From positions 3,602,501 to 3,666,500 of the forward strand of contig NZ_AP024154.1 in the NCBI RefSeq assembly GCF_015533855.1: DNA of 64,000 nucleotides, given 5' to 3'. Position numbers and translations under genes: made by a program. The stretch is from Echinicola sp. 20G (GTDB taxonomy: Bacteria; Bacteroidota; Bacteroidia; Cytophagales; Cyclobacteriaceae). Positions 60,526-64,000 of this stretch are shown here, piece after piece. Under the pieces are notes generated by a model. It did no database searches, was not told the DNA's origin, and saw nothing but the letters and a program-made list of their open reading frames with translations. Within the stretch, counting starts at the first letter, position 1. Every line of letters starts with the position of its first letter.

Positions 60526-62274
60526 ATGTCAACTCCAAGTAAAGAAAGAAAAGTGACCATGGGTCACGTTTTTAAAACAATTATCTGGCCCAGAAGAAAG
60601 CATCTCTTTTTAGGCTTGTTTTTGATCATCATCAGTAGGTTGGCGGGACTTGTCCTGCCCGGTGCAAGTAAGTACCTGATGGATGAAGTGATTCCCAATT
60701 CCAATATGCAGCTACTTAAGTGGTTGGTGATTGCGGTGGGGGCTGCTGTGGCCATCCAGGCCGTAACTTCATTTGCCTTGACCCAAATATTGAGCGTGGA
60801 AGCCCAGCATTTGATAGCCAAACTTAGGGCAAAGGTGCAGCGTCACATTATTCGTTTGCCCATTCGATTTTTCGATAATGCCAAAACGGGAGAGCTTGTC
60901 TCAAGGATTATGACCGATGTGGAAGGGGTGAGGAATTTGGTGGGAACAGGTTTGGCGCAGATGATCGGAGGGATTTTGACCTCAATTATCTGCTTAGGCC
61001 TGTTGATTTATATAAGCCCCTTGATGACCTTATACGTTTTGGTTCCTGTAGTTATTTTTGGTTTGATCTCCTTGAAAGCCTTTGGGAAGATCCGTCCTAT
61101 TTTCAGGGAAAGAGGAAAGATCAATGCCCAGGTGACCGGTAGGCTCACAGAAACTTTAGGAGGAATTCGAGTGATCAAAGGCTTCAATGCGGAAGCCCAG
61201 GAAGTAAAAACTTTTGAAGAAGGAGTTCTCAGGTTGTTTTTGAATATCAAGTCCAGCTTGACCACCACCAGTATGGTGACCAGTTCAGCCACCCTTTTGT
61301 TGGGGCTTGCTTCGGCTGGAATTATGGGGATTGGTGGTTATATGATCATGGAGGGGAACATGACCTTTGGGGATTTTCTGGCGTTTACCTTGTATTTAGG
61401 CTTTATGATTGCCCCAATTGTCCAGATGAGTAATATCGGTAGCCAGTTGACAGAAGCTTTTGCCGGCTTGGACAGAACGGAGGAAATCATGAATATACCA
61501 TTGGAGGAAGATGAGAAAACAAGAAATATACAGCTCCCAAGAATCCATGGTGATGTTGAATTTGATCGGGTGAGTTTTGCCTATGAAGAAGGTAAACCCG
61601 TTGTCAAAGAGGTAAGTTTTGAAGCCAAGGCAGGAACCATGACAGCTTTGGTAGGAACGTCTGGTTCAGGAAAGACCACAATTGCAGGCTTGGTGGCTTC
61701 CTTTCTTAATCCGGCCAGTGGGATCATCAAGGTGGATGGTCAGGACTTACAGCAAGTAAGCCTTTCCAGCTACAGGAGCCAATTAGGTGTAGTGTTGCAG
61801 GATGATTTTCTCTTTGAAGGGACCATCCGTGAAAATATACTTTTCCCAAGGCCTGATGCAAGCCAGGAACAGTTAACGCAAGCGGTATTTGCAGCCCATG
61901 TTCATGAGTTTACAGATCGGTTTGAAGATGGCTTGGATACCTTGATAGGAGAGCGCGGAGTGAAATTATCTGGAGGTCAAAAGCAACGGATTGCCATAGC
62001 CAGAGCCATTTTGGCGGATCCAAGAATATTGATCTTGGATGAGGCCACTTCCAATTTGGATACGGAAAGTGAAACATTGATTCAGGCCAGTTTGAAAGAA
62101 CTGATGAAGGGAAGGACCACTTTTGTGATTGCCCACCGGTTAAGCACTATTCGTCAGGCCAATCAGATTTTGGTGGTAGAGAAGGGACAAATTGTAGAGC
62201 GTGGAAGGCATGAAGAACTGATGGAAAAGCAGGGAAGATATTATGATCTGTATACTTATCAGGCGAGGATTTAG
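60526..62274 (+). CDS. ABC exporter (permease-ATPase fusion, MsbA/BmrA type)
   Basis: A 582-residue half-transporter that dimerises. The N-terminal transmembrane domain has six helices (about 25-320). In the nucleotide-binding domain (about 345-580), Walker A GTSGSGKT spans 377-384 (K383), the signature LSGGQ 481-485, and Walker B ILILDE ends at D505-E506. The exporter may carry lipids, drugs or peptides; the substrate is not readable, and the lack of a paired half suggests a homodimer. A terminator separates it from the upstream gene. Confidence 0.92.
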   Translation: MSTPSKERKVTMGHVFKTIIWPRRKHLFLGLFLIIISRLAGLVLPGASKYLMDEVIPNSNMQLLKWLVIAVGAAVAIQAVTSFALTQILSVEAQHLIAKLRAKVQRHIIRLPIRFFDNAKTGELVSRIMTDVEGVRNLVGTGLAQMIGGILTSIICLGLLIYISPLMTLYVLVPVVIFGLISLKAFGKIRPIFRERGKINAQVTGRLTETLGGIRVIKGFNAEAQEVKTFEEGVLRLFLNIKSSLTTTSMVTSSATLLLGLASAGIMGIGGYMIMEGNMTFGDFLAFTLYLGFMIAPIVQMSNIGSQLTEAFAGLDRTEEIMNIPLEEDEKTRNIQLPRIHGDVEFDRVSFAYEEGKPVVKEVSFEAKAGTMTALVGTSGSGKTTIAGLVASFLNPASGIIKVDGQDLQQVSLSSYRSQLGVVLQDDFLFEGTIRENILFPRPDASQEQLTQAVFAAHVHEFTDRFEDGLDTLIGERGVKLSGGQKQRIAIARAILADPRILILDEATSNLDTESETLIQASLKELMKGRTTFVIAHRLSTIRQANQILVVEKGQIVERGRHEELMEKQGRYYDLYTYQARI

Positions 62275-62532
62275 AATGAAGTACGAAGTATAATGTAGGA
62301 GGTAGGAAGAGGGAAGTACGAAGAGGGAAGTGCGAAGAACGAAGTTGGGAATATTGAGTAAGAAGATGAAAAATTGTAAGGGCAGGCTTCTGATGATTTA
62401 TTCGGAATGATTTTGTCAGGTCGAGCTTGTCTTTGTCGCAAGACAGGTGAAGTCGAGCCCCTTGCATTAAATTGAAAAAGCTGTTCCTGATTTGCAATCA
62501 GGAACTAGCAATAAAATGGATTTACAATCCTT
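62275..62532. repeat. Intergenic repeat region with REP-like hairpins
   Basis: This non-coding gap holds degenerate tandem copies of GGGAAGTACGAAGA (about 62281-62345). A second element has TCGAGC flanks (62421-62426 and 62453-62458) enclosing TGTCTT/AAGACA arms. A 10-bp hairpin GTTCCTGATT-TGC-AATCAGGAAC lies at 62483-62505. Such short REP-like palindromes recur in Bacteroidota intergenic DNA. The last hairpin may also terminate the ABC gene. Confidence 0.7.
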
Positions 62533-64000
62533 TTAACATTTATCATTTTTTTTGGGCTTGAAATAAGGTATATAATTAAAACCTATTCCGTTTTGCTTGC
62601 TTTCTCCTTTGATGGCTTCTGATGGAGTTTTGACATTGTATTTCTCTTTTTCCCATGGTGGGATTCTTTCGTAGATTTTTTGCAAAACATCGATGTCACT
62701 ACCTAATTTTCCTTTATAAAGTTGAGGGTTACTTTGATGTTGGTTATAAATCTCAATGGCTTTGGAGTATACAGATTTTTGATCATATAGGGATTTTGAC
62801 AAAATATAACTTTTATAGTAAGCATTATGTGTCATTAAATTTAATTGATAAACGTGCTTTCCATAGTTTATAGCATTTTTCTCTAATTTACTTTTTACAA
62901 AAAATGCTATTTCATCAGGGTTTAAATCATTTAGTTCTTCATTATTTATTCTTTTTCCATCAAGCCATACTCCATAAGTATTGCTGTCTTTCCATTCATT
63001 TATTAAAGATTGTGAGATCTTCATTTTAGAAGGAATAGTAGGAGCTGGTACAAATGGGACATGCGTAATGGTTTGTCGTTGGTTTTCGGTCATTTGATCC
63101 CAAATTTCCCTGAGCCTTGGAATATCCAATTTACCTAAAGACTTATTGCCGTTTTCGTCAATGGAGCTTTGGATTAACGTTTCATATTCTTTTACTAAAT
63201 CCTTACTTTGAGTAGGATTGTTTTGGCTTATTTTGGCAGTTATTTGTACTGTGTCTTTTTTTGGGATTTCTTGATTTTGTTTCATGCCTACAATAAAAAT
63301 GATTCCTAAAGCTAAGGGAGTAGCCAAAAGTATTTTAATTGCTGTTTTTGGCCAATTTTTGGTCTTGTTCATCATGGTTATTCGGTTTTTGGTCAGTGAA
63401 TATTTTGAATAGCTTACCAAGTGGTTTTGCTGATGTTGCTGAGCATAGGATAGTAGCAGGTATTGATAGCTTTTTTTGTCTTGGAACTTGTTGAGTACTG
63501 CCTCATCGGCAATAAATTCATGGTTGATTTGGATGGCTTTTTTATAAAGGTGAAATATCGGATTGAACCAGAAAATGACCTTCAGTACTTCAATGAATAA
63601 AATGTCCAAGCTGTGCCATTGATGAGCATGGACAGCTTCATGATGAAGCAACTGGTGAGGAACGACTCCTTCATGAAACTGAGACCTGTCCAGAAAAATA
63701 AACCTTAAGAAGGTGAAGGGAAGATCTTTTCCTGAACTTAGTACAATCTTAAATGAGCCTTTATCGATTCTCTCACACATTTTAATCTTTGAGTACAGTT
63801 TGTGCAGATGGATCAACAAACGAATAATAAGTACAAGTGATACCAAGAAAGAAATGGCCATTAGAATGGTCTTCAGTGGTTGGATTGGCAGTGAGTCCAC
63901 CTTGCTTGTTGTTTCCAAAATGGCGGGGGGAGAATTGGTCTCCACTTGCTCTAAAGGAAGCATTTCTTCAACTGTAAAATGGGTGAAAGTAGGAGTGGCT
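62533..64000 (-). CDS. M56 family metallopeptidase (BlaR1-like sensor), partial
   Basis: Partial gene read from the window edge leftward. An internal Met is at 63963, but the frame stays open to 64000, so the start lies outside. The C-terminal 476 residues after that Met have a helix (about 32-52), the gluzincin motif H108-E-A-V-H112 followed by 'HSLDILFIEVLKVIFWFNPI', and 'INHEFIADEAVL', typical of M56 zinc peptidases that sense signals in the membrane and cleave a regulator. A further helix lies near 207-225. No TonB or beta-lactam-binding domain is seen in the C-terminal 250 residues, which I do not recognise. Confidence 0.87.
   Translation of the reverse strand, partial: ATPTFTHFTVEEMLPLEQVETNSPPAILETTSKVDSLPIQPLKTILMAISFLVSLVLIIRLLIHLHKLYSKIKMCERIDKGSFKIVLSSGKDLPFTFLRFIFLDRSQFHEGVVPHQLLHHEAVHAHQWHSLDILFIEVLKVIFWFNPIFHLYKKAIQINHEFIADEAVLNKFQDKKSYQYLLLSYAQQHQQNHLVSYSKYSLTKNRITMMNKTKNWPKTAIKILLATPLALGIIFIVGMKQNQEIPKKDTVQITAKISQNNPTQSKDLVKEYETLIQSSIDENGNKSLGKLDIPRLREIWDQMTENQRQTITHVPFVPAPTIPSKMKISQSLINEWKDSNTYGVWLDGKRINNEELNDLNPDEIAFFVKSKLEKNAINYGKHVYQLNLMTHNAYYKSYILSKSLYDQKSVYSKAIEIYNQHQSNPQLYKGKLGSDIDVLQKIYERIPPWEKEKYNVKTPSEAIKGESKQNGIGFNYIPYFKPKKNDKC

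Overview
The window looks like chromosome of a free-living, probably marine member of the Bacteroidota, most likely family Cyclobacteriaceae (Cyclobacterium/Echinicola/Algoriphagus type). This is inferred from the gene content: outer-membrane beta-barrel TonB receptors, an M56 family protein, Tat-exported oxidoreductases next to DUF1080, a DUF748 protein, DUF6807 and class III aminotransferases. AT-rich leaders with weak Shine-Dalgarno sites and a clear TTTG-N19-TAnnTTTG promoter point the same way. I saw no rRNA, tRNA, CRISPR array, transposase or prophage. Genes are closely packed, with several strong hairpin terminators.

Layout. 1-4.5 kb: end of a DUF748 envelope protein, a small haem-protein-like membrane protein, a beta-barrel protein, aquaporin Z and a Gfo/Idh/MocA oxidoreductase. 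4.5-9.4 kb: glucuronate catabolism (uxaC, an SDR probably replacing uxuB, uxuA) with a divergent LacI regulator. 9.5-12.1 kb: Tat-type sugar isomerase-like protein, WYL regulator, small HMA-like protein. 12.3-19.2 kb: complete haem-uptake locus (HmuT lipoprotein, HmuU permease, HmuV ATPase, HmuS haem-handling protein, TonB receptor, HmuY haemophore-like lipoprotein) behind a well-formed promoter whose -33 box lies inside a Fur-like palindrome. 19.2-24 kb: ArsR/AHSA1/DoxX/YdeI operon, class III aminotransferase, geranylgeranyl-reductase-like enzyme. 24-26.1 kb: DUF1080 plus Tat Gfo/Idh/MocA enzyme, resembling 3-keto-glycoside metabolism. 26.2-32.1 kb: full urease operon ureABCEFGD plus a UreH-type nickel permease.

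32.3-42.2 kb is the most unusual block: an XRE/S24-like regulator divergent from YbjN-like, PspA, NfeD-like OB-fold membrane protein, flotillin and a 1622-residue AAA+ 'DNA repair ATPase'. It looks like a membrane-stress or membrane-remodelling module and carries a candidate palindromic operator.

42.4-56.1 kb: S41 peptidase, a lipoprotein with dockerin-type calcium repeats and a possible caspase-like domain, a TonB receptor with an AraC regulator upstream, a DUF6807 protein, a split transketolase with Bcp peroxiredoxin, M23 peptidase, FAH-family hydrolase and pirin. 56.1-59.6 kb: arsenic resistance (arsR, DUF6428, arsC, acr3) with duplicated ArsR-operator-like sequences and a second, cysteine-free DUF6428 paralogue. 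59.8-64 kb: a truncated chemoreceptor-like sensor, an ABC exporter, a repeat-rich gap and a partial M56 (BlaR1-like) protein that runs off the end.
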